64,000 bases of DNA from Polynucleobacter victoriensis (GTDB lineage: Bacteria > Pseudomonadota > Gammaproteobacteria > Burkholderiales > Burkholderiaceae), in the NCBI RefSeq assembly GCF_900187875.1, contig NZ_FYEX01000001.1:868001-932000 (forward strand), in the 5' to 3' direction. Below the pieces are notes generated by a model. That model worked only from the letters and a program-made list of their open reading frames with translations, did not search any database and was not told the DNA's origin. The number at the start of each line of letters is the position of its first letter. Position 1 is the first letter of the stretch. A program made the position numbers and the translations under genes. Shown here piece after piece: positions 9,012 to 17,866 of the stretch.

Positions 9012-9800
9012 CTATAACTTAAGTGTGCCCAATGCATCAAAACCGGTTTTAAGAATCAACAGCGCAACCACAAACATAAATAATGCTCTAATGTAACCAT
9101 TGCCATAACGCAAAGCATAGTGCGACCCAGCATAACCACCAACCATATTTGCTAGCATCATCGCCAAACCCAAAAAGACTACTATGTGCCCAAATGCGCC
9201 AAATAGAATGATGGCTGCTAAATTTGTTGCCGCATTTACCAACTTGCTAGCGGCAGATGCATGCAAGAAATCAAATCCGAATATCCGAATAAAGCCCATC
9301 AGCAAAAAGCTCCCCGTACCGGGTCCAAAAAAACCATCATAAAAGCCAATAACCCCGCCCATTGCTATCGCCTGAAAAATCTTTTTTACCCCAAGATCTG
9401 AGGGCGCATGGGTTAATCCAATTGAGGGTCTCAGCAAGGTATAAATAAATAAGGCAAACAAAATGACTGGCAATGCAACCCTAAACTGACCGGAGGCAAT
9501 GTTGCGGACCACATATGCGCCCCCAAAGGAGCCAACAAATGCGGTCACAATGCAAGGAATTAGAATGAAATAAGGTAATTTAACTGCTTTTAAATACTTT
9601 TTAGCGGCAATTAATGTTCCGCCAATCGATGCTAATTTATTGGTGCCGAGTAAGGTTGCGGGCATCGATTGAGGCAAGGCGGCAAATAAAGCTGGGACTT
9701 GTATGAGACCACCCCCGCCAACGGCCGCATCAATAAAGCCCGCACACCCAGCCGCAAAAAGAAGGAGTAGAGTGCCCCAGTTAAATAAATCAATTTCCAT
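9012..9800 (-). CDS. TauE/SafE-family membrane transporter
   Basis: 262 residues from the ATG at 9800 (MEIDLFNWGTLLLLF); an upstream in-frame start at 9842 would run into the preceding gene and add a non-hydrophobic tail. About eight hydrophobic segments. The N-terminal repeat motif with AAGCAGFIDAAVGGGGLIQVP is the TauE/SafE (DUF81, sulfite exporter) signature, and a second copy appears as FYDGFFGPGTGSFL in the middle. Family members export sulfite or sulfoacetate, or are uncharacterised; the substrate cannot be read here. It begins 4 bases after the GMC oxidoreductase gene. Confidence 0.88.
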   Translation of the reverse strand: MEIDLFNWGTLLLLFAAGCAGFIDAAVGGGGLIQVPALFAALPQSMPATLLGTNKLASIGGTLIAAKKYLKAVKLPYFILIPCIVTAFVGSFGGAYVVRNIASGQFRVALPVILFALFIYTLLRPSIGLTHAPSDLGVKKIFQAIAMGGVIGFYDGFFGPGTGSFLLMGFIRIFGFDFLHASAASKLVNAATNLAAIILFGAFGHIVVFLGLAMMLANMVGGYAGSHYALRYGNGYIRALFMFVVALLILKTGFDALGTLKL

Positions 9801-9804
9801 CAAT

Positions 9805-11436
9805 TTACTGGGCCAACAACAAGGCAGAAATTTTTTCTGCAATCATCATAGTGGGGGCTGCCGTATTTCCAGAGGTAATAGTCGGCATAACACTTGCATC
9901 AACCACTCGCAGGCCAGTTAGTCCAATAACTTTTAGGTCTGAATCTACTACCGCCATCGGATCATCTGGCTTACCCATTTTGCAAGTGCCAATCGGATGA
10001 AAAATGGTTGTGCCAATTTCACCCACTTGCCCCAACAATTCCTTGTCGGTAGTAAATTGTTTCCCTGGTTTTAGCTCTGTTGGGGCATATTGAGCAAACG
10101 CTGACTGCGCAATAATTTGCCTTGTAAATCTAACCGCATCAACGGCCACCTTTTTATCTTCGTTAGCATCCAAGTAATTTGGATTGATGAGCGGCGAAGC
10201 CTCGGGGTCTTTTGATCGAATATGAACAGACCCTCTTGATGTTGGCCTTAAATTACAAACGCTGGCGGTGAAAGCATTAAATGTGTGCAAAGGGTCGCCA
10301 AACTTATCTAAGGATAATGGTTGTACATGGTATTGGATGTTGGGGCGAACATGCTCACTTGATGAATGAGCAAACAAGCCTAGTTGTGAGGGCGCCATAG
10401 ACATGGGGCCAGATCTTGTTAATAAATACTGCAACCCAATTAATAGTTTTCCCCACCAATTTGAGGCAATAGTATTTAGTGTTTTGAGACGATTGATTTT
10501 ATAAACCATTCGAATCTGCAAATGATCTTGAAGGTTTTCTCCAACTCCCGGTAAATCATGAGCAACATTTATACCTATCGATTTCAAATGGTCTGCGTTA
10601 CCAATTCCAGAGCGCTCTAATATTTGTACAGAACCAATCGCACCGGCAGACAACAAAGTTTCCTTAGATGCTTTAGCAAAAAATGTTTGACCGGCATGTT
10701 TGAATTTCACTCCTGAGCAACGCTTGCCATCCACTACCAGATGGTCAACCAATGCATTGGTCAGCACGATTAAATTTTTCCTAGTTTTAATCGGATTTAA
10801 AAACGCTTTGGATGCGTTTAGACGCCAGCCATTTTTTTGAGTAACATCAAAATACGATGATCCAAAATTATCGCCACGATTGAAATCGTCTACAGCAGGT
10901 ATGCCAGCCTGTGATGCAGCCAATCGAAAGACATCTAAAACTTTCCAACTCAATCTTTGTTTATCTACGCGCCAAGGCCCACCGGCCCCATGAAACTCAT
11001 TAGCACCACCATGATAATCTTCCATCTTCTTAAAAAGTGGCAATACGGCATCCCACCCCCAAGATGAGTCGCCAGTTGTTTCAGCCCAGGCGTTATAGTC
11101 TTCTGCTTGGCCGCGCATGTAAATCATGCCGTTAATAGAGGAAGATCCTCCAAGCACCTTTCCTCTAGGATAAATAAGACTTCGATTATTTAAACCTGGT
11201 TGATTAGATGTTTTAAATAGCCAATCAGTTTTAGGGTTGTTAATGCAATACAAATAGCCAACCGGTATGTGTATCCAAGGGTAGGCATCCTTGGAACCAG
11301 CATCAATTAATAAGACTCGAAGACTGGGGTTGCTTGAAAGCCTATTTGCCAATACACATCCAGCGCTACCCGCGCCAACAATAATGTAATCAAATGGTTG
11401 ATCAAAGATTTGATCTTGATTATTGGCCTGCGCCAT
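9805..11436 (-). CDS. GMC-family FAD oxidoreductase (choline/alcohol dehydrogenase-like)
   Basis: 543 residues. N-terminal ADP-binding GAGSAG at 21-26; GMC signature 1 around PRGKVLGGSSSINGMIYMRG; signature 2 with SAGAIGSVQILERSGIG; and the C-terminal active-site region with HPIGTCKMG and NTAAPTMMIAEK. The family oxidises alcohols, choline, or long-chain or polyethylene glycol-type substrates. No signal peptide is visible, so it is probably cytoplasmic. No betaine aldehyde dehydrogenase or choline transporter is nearby, so a choline role is not supported. It overlaps the end of the upstream DUF3717 gene by 17 bases. Confidence 0.9.
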   Translation of the reverse strand: MAQANNQDQIFDQPFDYIIVGAGSAGCVLANRLSSNPSLRVLLIDAGSKDAYPWIHIPVGYLYCINNPKTDWLFKTSNQPGLNNRSLIYPRGKVLGGSSSINGMIYMRGQAEDYNAWAETTGDSSWGWDAVLPLFKKMEDYHGGANEFHGAGGPWRVDKQRLSWKVLDVFRLAASQAGIPAVDDFNRGDNFGSSYFDVTQKNGWRLNASKAFLNPIKTRKNLIVLTNALVDHLVVDGKRCSGVKFKHAGQTFFAKASKETLLSAGAIGSVQILERSGIGNADHLKSIGINVAHDLPGVGENLQDHLQIRMVYKINRLKTLNTIASNWWGKLLIGLQYLLTRSGPMSMAPSQLGLFAHSSSEHVRPNIQYHVQPLSLDKFGDPLHTFNAFTASVCNLRPTSRGSVHIRSKDPEASPLINPNYLDANEDKKVAVDAVRFTRQIIAQSAFAQYAPTELKPGKQFTTDKELLGQVGEIGTTIFHPIGTCKMGKPDDPMAVVDSDLKVIGLTGLRVVDASVMPTITSGNTAAPTMMIAEKISALLLAQ

Positions 11437-11656
11437 AGCGATCTCGGTTTTGCAAATATTCAGCCCAAGCTAATTTTGCGTTATCGCTTAAAGCCTCTAT
11501 CGGTAAACGCTGCGCCCCCTGAATAATCATGAGGGCATAAGGCTTCGCCAACGCGGAGGCTTGCGGACACAATTGAAGAGCTTCACCCTGCGACGGTGAT
11601 TTGTTACGCCAAAAATTAATGGCTAATTCAAGATCTTGTATAGAAATGAACAGCAT
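11420..11656 (-). CDS. DUF3717 family small protein
   Basis: 78 residues from the ATG at 11656 (MLFISIQDLELAINFWRNK). A longer frame from 11719 would overlap the preceding gene and was rejected. The SIQDLELAINFWRNKSPS segment resembles the DUF3717 hallmark of small Burkholderiales proteins. Two cysteines are not arranged as a metal site. No function is known. It starts 7 bases after the SET-domain gene and overlaps the GMC gene start, so it is likely co-transcribed with both. Confidence 0.75.
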   Translation of the reverse strand: MLFISIQDLELAINFWRNKSPSQGEALQLCPQASALAKPYALMIIQGAQRLPIEALSDNAKLAWAEYLQNRDRYGAGQ

Positions 11657-11663
11657 CGCTGTT

Positions 11664-12137
11664 TTATTTTGTTGCCAACATAGTACCGCGGCAATGTTTA
11701 GCTCCGCAGCGACACTCATAATCTTTTTTAAGTTGCTTTGTCATTTTTTCATCAACAACTAAGCCATAGTCATAAAAAAGCTCTTCGCCTTTTTTAATTT
11801 TTTTCTTGGCATACAAAAAAACTCTTGTGGTTTTACCAAAGTCTTCTTCTAGCGCCTGACAGTTGGGTTTGCAAGAATGGTTAATCCACATAGCCTCATT
11901 GCCGCCATACTTTGCATCAATGGTTGACCCATCCTCTAGACCAAAATAAAACGTGTGATTTGGTTGCTTTGGATCATGTGGGTGGCGTTCTTCTGCTACC
12001 TTCCAAGAAATTCTCTCGCCCGTATATTCGATAATTTTTGTGTTTTTAGGAATATCGGTCACAGCAAAAACACCTTTGCCATGAACCTCTGATTGTTTTA
12101 CTTTAATTAACTGTTCAAGCTTAGATTTTTTAGACAT
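11664..12137 (-). CDS. SET-domain protein-lysine methyltransferase with post-SET zinc motif
   Basis: 157 residues from the ATG at 12137, overlapping the gyrB stop region by 8 bases; an earlier Met at 12152 is less likely. A compact SET domain: GKGVFAV-type entry, EYTGERI, the SAM-binding NHSC (about 86-89), ELFYDYG with the catalytic tyrosine near residue 123, and a post-SET CxCxxxxC (about 142-149) that should bind zinc with NHSC's cysteine. In eukaryotes these methylate histones; bacterial substrates are mostly unknown. No signal peptide, so it is probably cytoplasmic or nucleoid-associated. Confidence 0.88.
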   Translation of the reverse strand: MSKKSKLEQLIKVKQSEVHGKGVFAVTDIPKNTKIIEYTGERISWKVAEERHPHDPKQPNHTFYFGLEDGSTIDAKYGGNEAMWINHSCKPNCQALEEDFGKTTRVFLYAKKKIKKGEELFYDYGLVVDEKMTKQLKKDYECRCGAKHCRGTMLATK

Positions 12138-14628
12138 CAATATTTCTTGCAATTAAAGCGTTAGTTTCAATAAAGGCTCTTCTTGGCTCAACCTCATCAC
12201 CCATTAAAGTAGTAAATACTTGGTCGGCGGCAATAGCATCCTCAATTTGTACCTTTAATAAGGTTCTAGTATTTGTGTCCATGGTGGTTTCCCACAACTG
12301 TTCAGGATTCATCTCACCAAGACCTTTGTATCGTTGACGGCTAACACCTCGTTCTGCTTCTGCCAACAACCACTCCATTGCTTCTCTAAAGTCTTTAACT
12401 GCCGCCTCTTTGATTGACTTATCTGGGTCACCACGCTTAACAGTAGCGCCCGCACCCAAGACATTCGTTAATGCTGCAGATGCTTTAGCCAGGGCTTCAT
12501 AATCTGCGCCATGTACAAAGTCAGAATCAATAATTGATAACTTCGTGTTGCCATGAACTCTACGCGATAGCATCAAACGATAGCGCTCAGTGCGCTCATC
12601 CTTTTGCACAATGATTTGTGGCTTTGCCAATCGATCATTTAGGGCCAAGAAATAATTGTTTAATTCCTCTGCGGACTTATTCGCTTGTTCTTCGGTATCT
12701 AAATTAAGGCGCACGCCATTAGCGATAGCGCGTAATGCACCTTCATCCATAGTTCTAGACAAACGATCAACAATGCTTTGAATCGTTTGATAGTCAGTAG
12801 ATAAGCTTGTTAGACGCTCGTTATCGATAATTGAACCGTTTGCCAAAACAATGCTAGCGTTTTCTAGTGCTAGATTTAGCAAGTAAGCATTTAAAGCAAC
12901 ATCATCTTTGATGTACTGCTCATTTTTACCTTGCTTAACTTTATATAGTGGTGGTTGAGCAATATAAATGTGCCCGCGCTCAACTAACTCTGGCATTTGA
13001 CGATAGAAGAAAGTCAAAAGCAATGTTCTGATGTGGCTACCGTCAACGTCCGCGTCGGTCATGATAATGATGCGGTGATAACGCAGCTTGTCAGCGTTGT
13101 ATTCCTCTTTACCAATACCAGTTCCAAGTGCAGTAATTAATGTAACCACCTCTTGGCTACTAAGCATTTTGTCAAAGCGTGCTTTTTCAACGTTAAGAAT
13201 TTTTCCTTTGAGCGGCAAAATTGCTTGGAATTTTCTATCGCGGCCCTGTTTTGCAGAACCACCCGCTGAATCACCCTCGACAATAAATAATTCTGAATTT
13301 GCGGGATCTTTTTCTTGGCAATCAGCCAATTTACCCGGCAGTCCTAAACCATCCAATAAACCTTTACGACGAGTCATGTCGCGCGCTTTGCGCGCAGCCT
13401 CTCTGGCCCTTGCAGCTTCAATAATTTTTGCGCAGATAATTTTTGCGTCTTGAGGGTTTTCTTGCAAATAGTCTGTTAACAAGGTGCTAACAATTTCCTC
13501 AACTGGCCCACGAACCTCACTTGAAACCAATTTGTCTTTAGTTTGACTTGAAAATTTAGGCTCAGGTACCTTTACTGATAGCACGCAAGTTAGACCTTCG
13601 CGCATATCGTCGCCTGTGATTTCAACTTTAGCTTTTTTAGCCAATTCCTCTTCATCAATATATTTATTGATGACTCGAGTCATTGCTGCGCGCAAACCTG
13701 TTAAATGCGTTCCCCCATCTCGTTGAGGAATGTTGTTCGTAAAACAAAGCACTTGTTCATTGAAGCCATCATTCCACTGCATGGCAACTTCTGCAGTAAT
13801 TGTTCCGCCTAAGTCAGACGGGCGTTCGCCCTCAGCATAGAAAATATTTGGATGTAGAACTGTTTTACTTTTGTTGATGTAGTCGACGAAACCCTTAACG
13901 CCACCAGAAAAAGCAAAATTCTCTTCTTTACCTGATCTTTGATCAATTAAACGAATGTGTACGCCATTGTTTAAGAAAGAAAGTTCTCTGATGCGTTTGG
14001 AAAGGATTTCATAGTGGTATTCAACGTTACCAAAAATCTCAGCATCCGCTAAAAAATGTACTTCTGTACCGCGCTTGTCAGTTTCACCAATAACTTTAAT
14101 TGGCGAAGTCATGCCTCCAGACTCTTCAACTAACTCACGATTTTGAACAACCCCTCTAGCAAACTCCATAAAATGAACTTTGCCATCACGTTTTACCGTT
14201 AAACGTAACCATTTGGATAATGCGTTGACACAACTAACACCTACACCATGCAAACCGCCCGAAACTTTGTAACTATTTTGGTCAAACTTACCGCCTGCAT
14301 GTAACTCAGTCATAACGATTTCAGCAGCACTTCTCTTTGGATCGTGCTTGTCGTCATACTTAATACCTGTTGGTACGCCTCGACCATTATCAATAATGGA
14401 TATTGAATTATCAGTATGAATTGTTACGGTAATTTCAGAGCAATGTCCTGCTAACGCTTCATCGATTGAGTTATCTAAAACCTCAAAAACCAAATGATGA
14501 AGACCAGTGCCATCAGATGTATCTCCGATGTACATACCTGGTCTTTTTCTTACTGCCTCTAAACCTTCTAAAATTTGAATAGAGGATGCGCCATACTGTT
14601 GTTCTGGTGTTTTTACTTCAGCGGTCAT
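12130..14628 (-). CDS. gyrB: DNA gyrase subunit B
   Basis: 832 residues, longer than the E. coli protein (804). GHKL ATPase domain with DNSIDEALAGHC and GRGVPTGI; transducer domain; TOPRIM domain with EGDSAGGSAKQGRDR and DADVDGSHIRTLL. The Gram-negative insert in the TOPRIM region is present. With GyrA (not in the window) it introduces negative supercoils. It follows dnaN by 25 bases in the classic dnaA-dnaN-gyrB order. Confidence 0.98.
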   Translation of the reverse strand: MTAEVKTPEQQYGASSIQILEGLEAVRKRPGMYIGDTSDGTGLHHLVFEVLDNSIDEALAGHCSEITVTIHTDNSISIIDNGRGVPTGIKYDDKHDPKRSAAEIVMTELHAGGKFDQNSYKVSGGLHGVGVSCVNALSKWLRLTVKRDGKVHFMEFARGVVQNRELVEESGGMTSPIKVIGETDKRGTEVHFLADAEIFGNVEYHYEILSKRIRELSFLNNGVHIRLIDQRSGKEENFAFSGGVKGFVDYINKSKTVLHPNIFYAEGERPSDLGGTITAEVAMQWNDGFNEQVLCFTNNIPQRDGGTHLTGLRAAMTRVINKYIDEEELAKKAKVEITGDDMREGLTCVLSVKVPEPKFSSQTKDKLVSSEVRGPVEEIVSTLLTDYLQENPQDAKIICAKIIEAARAREAARKARDMTRRKGLLDGLGLPGKLADCQEKDPANSELFIVEGDSAGGSAKQGRDRKFQAILPLKGKILNVEKARFDKMLSSQEVVTLITALGTGIGKEEYNADKLRYHRIIIMTDADVDGSHIRTLLLTFFYRQMPELVERGHIYIAQPPLYKVKQGKNEQYIKDDVALNAYLLNLALENASIVLANGSIIDNERLTSLSTDYQTIQSIVDRLSRTMDEGALRAIANGVRLNLDTEEQANKSAEELNNYFLALNDRLAKPQIIVQKDERTERYRLMLSRRVHGNTKLSIIDSDFVHGADYEALAKASAALTNVLGAGATVKRGDPDKSIKEAAVKDFREAMEWLLAEAERGVSRQRYKGLGEMNPEQLWETTMDTNTRTLLKVQIEDAIAADQVFTTLMGDEVEPRRAFIETNALIARNIDV

Positions 14629-14653
14629 TGATTAATCTTTTCTACTAAATCTA

Positions 14654-15769
14654 TTAAATACGCATTGGCATTACTACGTATTTGAAACCTTCTTGGTCTG
14701 GAAGGGTAATAACTGCGCTACTGTTTGAGTCACCTAAGCTAATCTGAATAGACTCACTCTTTAAATTGGCTAATACATCTAACAAGTATGAAACATTGAA
14801 ACCAATATCAATTTTGTCACCACTGTATTGAGTTTCAATATCTTCTTGCGCTTCTTCTTGTTCTGCGTTGGTTGATTGGATAGTCAAACAATTATCAGAA
14901 AGAACACAACGCACACCCTTGAATTTATCCGTTGTCAAAATTGCAGCACGTTGCAAAGAGGCTTGCAAAGCTTCTCTATCAACGACCAATTTATTATTTT
15001 GACCTTTTGGAATGACGCGTTGGAAATCTGGGAACTTACCTTCTACTAATTTTGAAAGTAGTTCAACGTCACCAAAGTTAAATTTAATTTGATTACTTGC
15101 TAAAGAAATAACCACTGGATCATCTGAGTCATCTAACAAATGTTGTAACTCAAGAATAGTCTTACGAGGAATAATGACTTCTTGCTTCTGTCCATTACCT
15201 GTAGGTGCTTTGTCTAAATCAACATGACTGTAAGCCAATCTATGTCCATCTGTTGCTACAGCAATAATTCTTTGGCCTTCTAAAACAAACAACATACCGT
15301 TTAAGTAATAACGGATATCTTGTTGAGCCATAGCAAAGTGTACTTGGCTAATCAATTGCTTCAATGATTTTTGAGACATTTCCCAGCTAGCAGAAACATC
15401 TGTAGATTCAGACATGATTGGAAATTCATTGGCTGCCAATGTTTGCAGAGTAAAACGGCTTTTTCCGCTTTGCACAACCATCTTACTATCTTTCAAAGAA
15501 AGACTCATTGGCCCTTCTGGTAAAGCACGCAAGATATCTACTAATTTTCTAGCACCAACTGTTGTACTTAAGTTGTCTGCACCAACTCCAAAATCTGCAT
15601 GAGTTGTAATTTGAATTTCAATGTCTGTAGAAATTAATGAAACAGCATTGCCATTTTTTTTGAAAAGCAAGTTAGCCAAAATTGGCAACGTATGTTTGCG
15701 TTCAACAATACCACTGACTAGTTGTAGTGGCTTAAGCAATTTGTCTCTTGATGTGCTGACCAGCTCCAT
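14654..15769 (-). CDS. dnaN: DNA polymerase III beta sliding clamp
   Basis: 371 residues, three repeated clamp domains, ending YVVMPMRI as in nearly all DnaN proteins (the C-terminal MPMR(I/L) helps form the clamp-binding pocket). It is the ring-shaped processivity factor for Pol III and the docking site for Hda, MutS and others. The N-terminal MELVSTSRDKLLKPLQLVSGIVERK is typical of betaproteobacteria. It is separated from dnaA by a 279-base AT-rich gap with DnaA boxes. Confidence 0.98.
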   Translation of the reverse strand: MELVSTSRDKLLKPLQLVSGIVERKHTLPILANLLFKKNGNAVSLISTDIEIQITTHADFGVGADNLSTTVGARKLVDILRALPEGPMSLSLKDSKMVVQSGKSRFTLQTLAANEFPIMSESTDVSASWEMSQKSLKQLISQVHFAMAQQDIRYYLNGMLFVLEGQRIIAVATDGHRLAYSHVDLDKAPTGNGQKQEVIIPRKTILELQHLLDDSDDPVVISLASNQIKFNFGDVELLSKLVEGKFPDFQRVIPKGQNNKLVVDREALQASLQRAAILTTDKFKGVRCVLSDNCLTIQSTNAEQEEAQEDIETQYSGDKIDIGFNVSYLLDVLANLKSESIQISLGDSNSSAVITLPDQEGFKYVVMPMRI

Positions 15770-16048
15770 GGTTCTTATTCCTGTAATTGTTTATATGTAT
15801 ATATATTTATAGTAGTAGTTAGTAAAGCAGCTAAATTCTGTGGATAACTAAAAAAACATTTATTAATCAGTATTTTACCTTCATTAAAACCTTGTGGATA
15901 TCTTTTGGATAGCCTTTGGATAAAGTTTAATAACTTCTCCATTTTTGCATGAATAGATGAATTGTCCACAATCTATCAACAACTCATCCAAGTACTTATT
16001 CCCATAGTTATACATAAGCTGTCCACAAACATATCCACACCCTAAAAA
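15770..16048. other. oriC: dnaA-dnaN intergenic region with DnaA boxes (candidate oriC part)
   Basis: 279 bases, very AT-rich, with a TATATGTATATATATTTATA-type stretch near 15791-15810 that could unwind. DnaA-box-like 9-mers: a perfect TTATCCACA on the minus strand at 15839-15847; one-mismatch ATATCCACA at 15893-15901 (minus) and 16031-16039 (plus); TTGTCCACA at 15962-15970 and CTGTCCACA at 16019-16027 (plus). Further TTTGGATA-like repeats lie at 15904-15922. A possible 64-residue reading frame here is not credible. Function as an origin is inferred from box clustering and the strand switch nearby. Confidence 0.65.
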
Positions 16049-17497
16049 CTAGTTTTTCAAAGACTGTTCCAACACATGTAATTCATGATTTAACTGACTA
16101 TCTCTAGATCGTTCATCAGCAATTTTTCTTACGGCATGTAATACGGTTGTGTGATCACGACCACCAAAAAGCTCACCAATTTCAGGTAGGCTTTTTTGAG
16201 TCAATTCTTTTGCTATGTACATGGCAATTTGCCTAGGTCGTGCTATGTTAGCAGGACGTTTTTTTGAGTACATGTCAGCAACTTTTATATTATAAAAATC
16301 AGCAACAGTCTTTTGAATGTTTTCAACTGAAATTTGTCTGTTCTGTACCGAAAGCAAGTCTTTTAAGGCTTCTCTGGCAACATCAATCGTGATTTCTTTG
16401 CCATGAAAACGAACATAAGCCAAAATTTTTCTTAAAGCGCCTTCTAATTCACGAACGTTTGAACGCAGATGCTTTGCAACAAAAAAAGCAACATCCTCGC
16501 TTAGAGGTAATCCTTCAGATAGGGCTTTTTTCATTAAGATAGCCACTCGCATTTCTAGTTCTGGCGGCTCAATTGCTACAGTTAAGCCAGAATCAAAACG
16601 CGAAATTAAACGATCATCAATTCCTGAAATTTCCTTTGGATAGGTGTCGCTGGTCATGATGACCTGAGACTTATTGGCAGTTAGCGCTTCAAAGGCATAA
16701 AAAAATTCTTCTTGAGATCTTGGTTTTCCAGCAAAAAATTGAATATCGTCAATTAAAAGCAAGTCTAGTGAGTGGTAATACTGCTTGAATTTGTCAAACG
16801 ACTTTTGTTGATAGGCCTTGACCACATCCGATACGTATTGTTCAGCATGGATGTATCTAATCTTTGCTTTAGGCTTTTCCTGTAACAAGTGATTGCCAAT
16901 CGCATGAATCAGATGGGTTTTACCAAGACCCACACCACCATACAAATACATGGGGTTGTATGACGAGCCAGGATTGTTGGCAACTTGTATAGCAGCAGCT
17001 CTGGCAAGCTGATTTGCTTTACCAGTAACAAAACTATCAAAAGTTAAGTTTGGGTTGAGCCTTGATCGGCCATCTATGCCAATACTTGGTAATTCATTAA
17101 TTTCGTTTGGAGGCTCATTAACGCCCACCGATATTTGAGATCCATCACTATTTGTTTCGCTGATGAACTCAGGGTGTTTTTCTTCCGTGTTTAGCAATTT
17201 GATTTTTGGGTCTAGCACCCACTCAATCACAATAGCTTTGCCAAAATGATTTTGAGCCAGTTCAATAAATCTTTGATTAAATTGATTTTTTGCCCAATCA
17301 AGCTTAAACCTGTTGGGTGCCGCAAGTTCTAAAATATTGGTTGATTCATCAAAATTTAAGGCAAACAGGGGCTTGATCCAGGTTTTAAATTGCTGGGGCG
17401 AAAGCTCTTTTGAAAAAGAATTTGTCACAAATTCCCAAAATGACTCAAGAGCCGAATTTGTTTTTAAGGATGAATTTATTAGAGTATTAGTAATCAC
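16049..17497 (-). CDS. dnaA: Chromosomal replication initiator DnaA
   Basis: 482 residues from a GTG at 17497 (MITNTLINSS, then ALESFWEF, the domain I start). A TTG at 17533 would add 12 residues but begins inside a DnaA box; no start has a strong ribosome site, so the start is uncertain. Domain III AAA+: Walker A GGVGLGKT (about 187-194), Walker B LLLIDDIQF. Domain IV ends with the DnaA signature GGRDHTTVLHAVRKI, which binds the TTATCCACA boxes. DnaA-ATP opens oriC and loads helicase. Boxes just upstream suggest autoregulation. Confidence 0.96.
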   Translation of the reverse strand: MITNTLINSSLKTNSALESFWEFVTNSFSKELSPQQFKTWIKPLFALNFDESTNILELAAPNRFKLDWAKNQFNQRFIELAQNHFGKAIVIEWVLDPKIKLLNTEEKHPEFISETNSDGSQISVGVNEPPNEINELPSIGIDGRSRLNPNLTFDSFVTGKANQLARAAAIQVANNPGSSYNPMYLYGGVGLGKTHLIHAIGNHLLQEKPKAKIRYIHAEQYVSDVVKAYQQKSFDKFKQYYHSLDLLLIDDIQFFAGKPRSQEEFFYAFEALTANKSQVIMTSDTYPKEISGIDDRLISRFDSGLTVAIEPPELEMRVAILMKKALSEGLPLSEDVAFFVAKHLRSNVRELEGALRKILAYVRFHGKEITIDVAREALKDLLSVQNRQISVENIQKTVADFYNIKVADMYSKKRPANIARPRQIAMYIAKELTQKSLPEIGELFGGRDHTTVLHAVRKIADERSRDSQLNHELHVLEQSLKN

Positions 17498-17639
17498 GGA
17501 TGGATTGTAGATGCTCTTAAAAGTTATCCACAAAGGATAAGTCAGGGGATAACCTGTGGATAACTTGTTAATAACCTAAAAAATATATTAAAAACAACAG
17601 GATATGGTTGTGAATAAAAATATATTATGCAAATATCTA
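17498..17639. other. oriC: dnaA-rpmH intergenic region with inverted DnaA boxes (candidate oriC/dnaA control region)
   Basis: Two perfect DnaA boxes in opposite orientation: TTATCCACA at 17524-17532 (plus) and its reverse complement TGTGGATAA at 17555-17563. GGATAA and GGGGATAAC fragments lie between. They are followed by a strongly AT-rich stretch (about 17571-17640) that could be a DNA-unwinding element. All genes to the left are on the minus strand and all to the right (to 24.4 kb) on the plus strand, as expected when replication starts here. The same boxes overlap the dnaA start region and probably repress dnaA when DnaA is bound. Confidence 0.6.
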
Positions 17640-17668
17640 TTGACTAACACATATTAAAAAGCGAGAAT
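17640..17668 (+). promoter_or_regulatory. Predicted promoter of rpmH-rnpA
   Basis: TTGACT at 17640-17645 and GAGAAT at 17663-17668, 17 bases apart, fit a sigma-70 promoter. The predicted start would leave about 17-20 bases of leader before the rpmH ATG, with an AGGAAA ribosome site. Prediction only. Confidence 0.5.
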
Positions 17669-17691
17669 CTAAGGTTCGCTAGGAAATAATT

Positions 17692-17826
17692 ATGAAACGT
17701 ACATATCAACCATCCGTAACTCGTCGTAAACGCACCCACGGTTTTCGTGTTCGCATGAAAACAAAAGGTGGTCGCCATGTTTTGAATGCGCGCCGTGCCA
17801 AGGGACGTAAACGCCTCGCTGTTTAA
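17692..17826 (+). CDS. rpmH: 50S ribosomal protein L34
   Basis: 44 residues, MKRTYQPSVTRRKRTHGF onward, ending KGRKRLAV. This is the universal L34 sequence: short, very basic, binding 23S rRNA. AGGAAATAATT precedes the ATG. It is the first gene of the plus-strand run rpmH-rnpA-yidD-yidC-mnmE, the classic origin-proximal order. Confidence 0.99.
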   Translation: MKRTYQPSVTRRKRTHGFRVRMKTKGGRHVLNARRAKGRKRLAV

Positions 17827-17866
17827 ACAGCAGCAATGTAATGAAAACTGTAGAGCGAGCAAATCG

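Noticed and set aside
15775..15969. A 64-residue open frame between dnaN and dnaA on the minus strand
   Set aside because: It lies across the DnaA-box cluster, has no recognisable domain or ribosome site and low-complexity AT-driven composition; origin DNA explains the stretch better.
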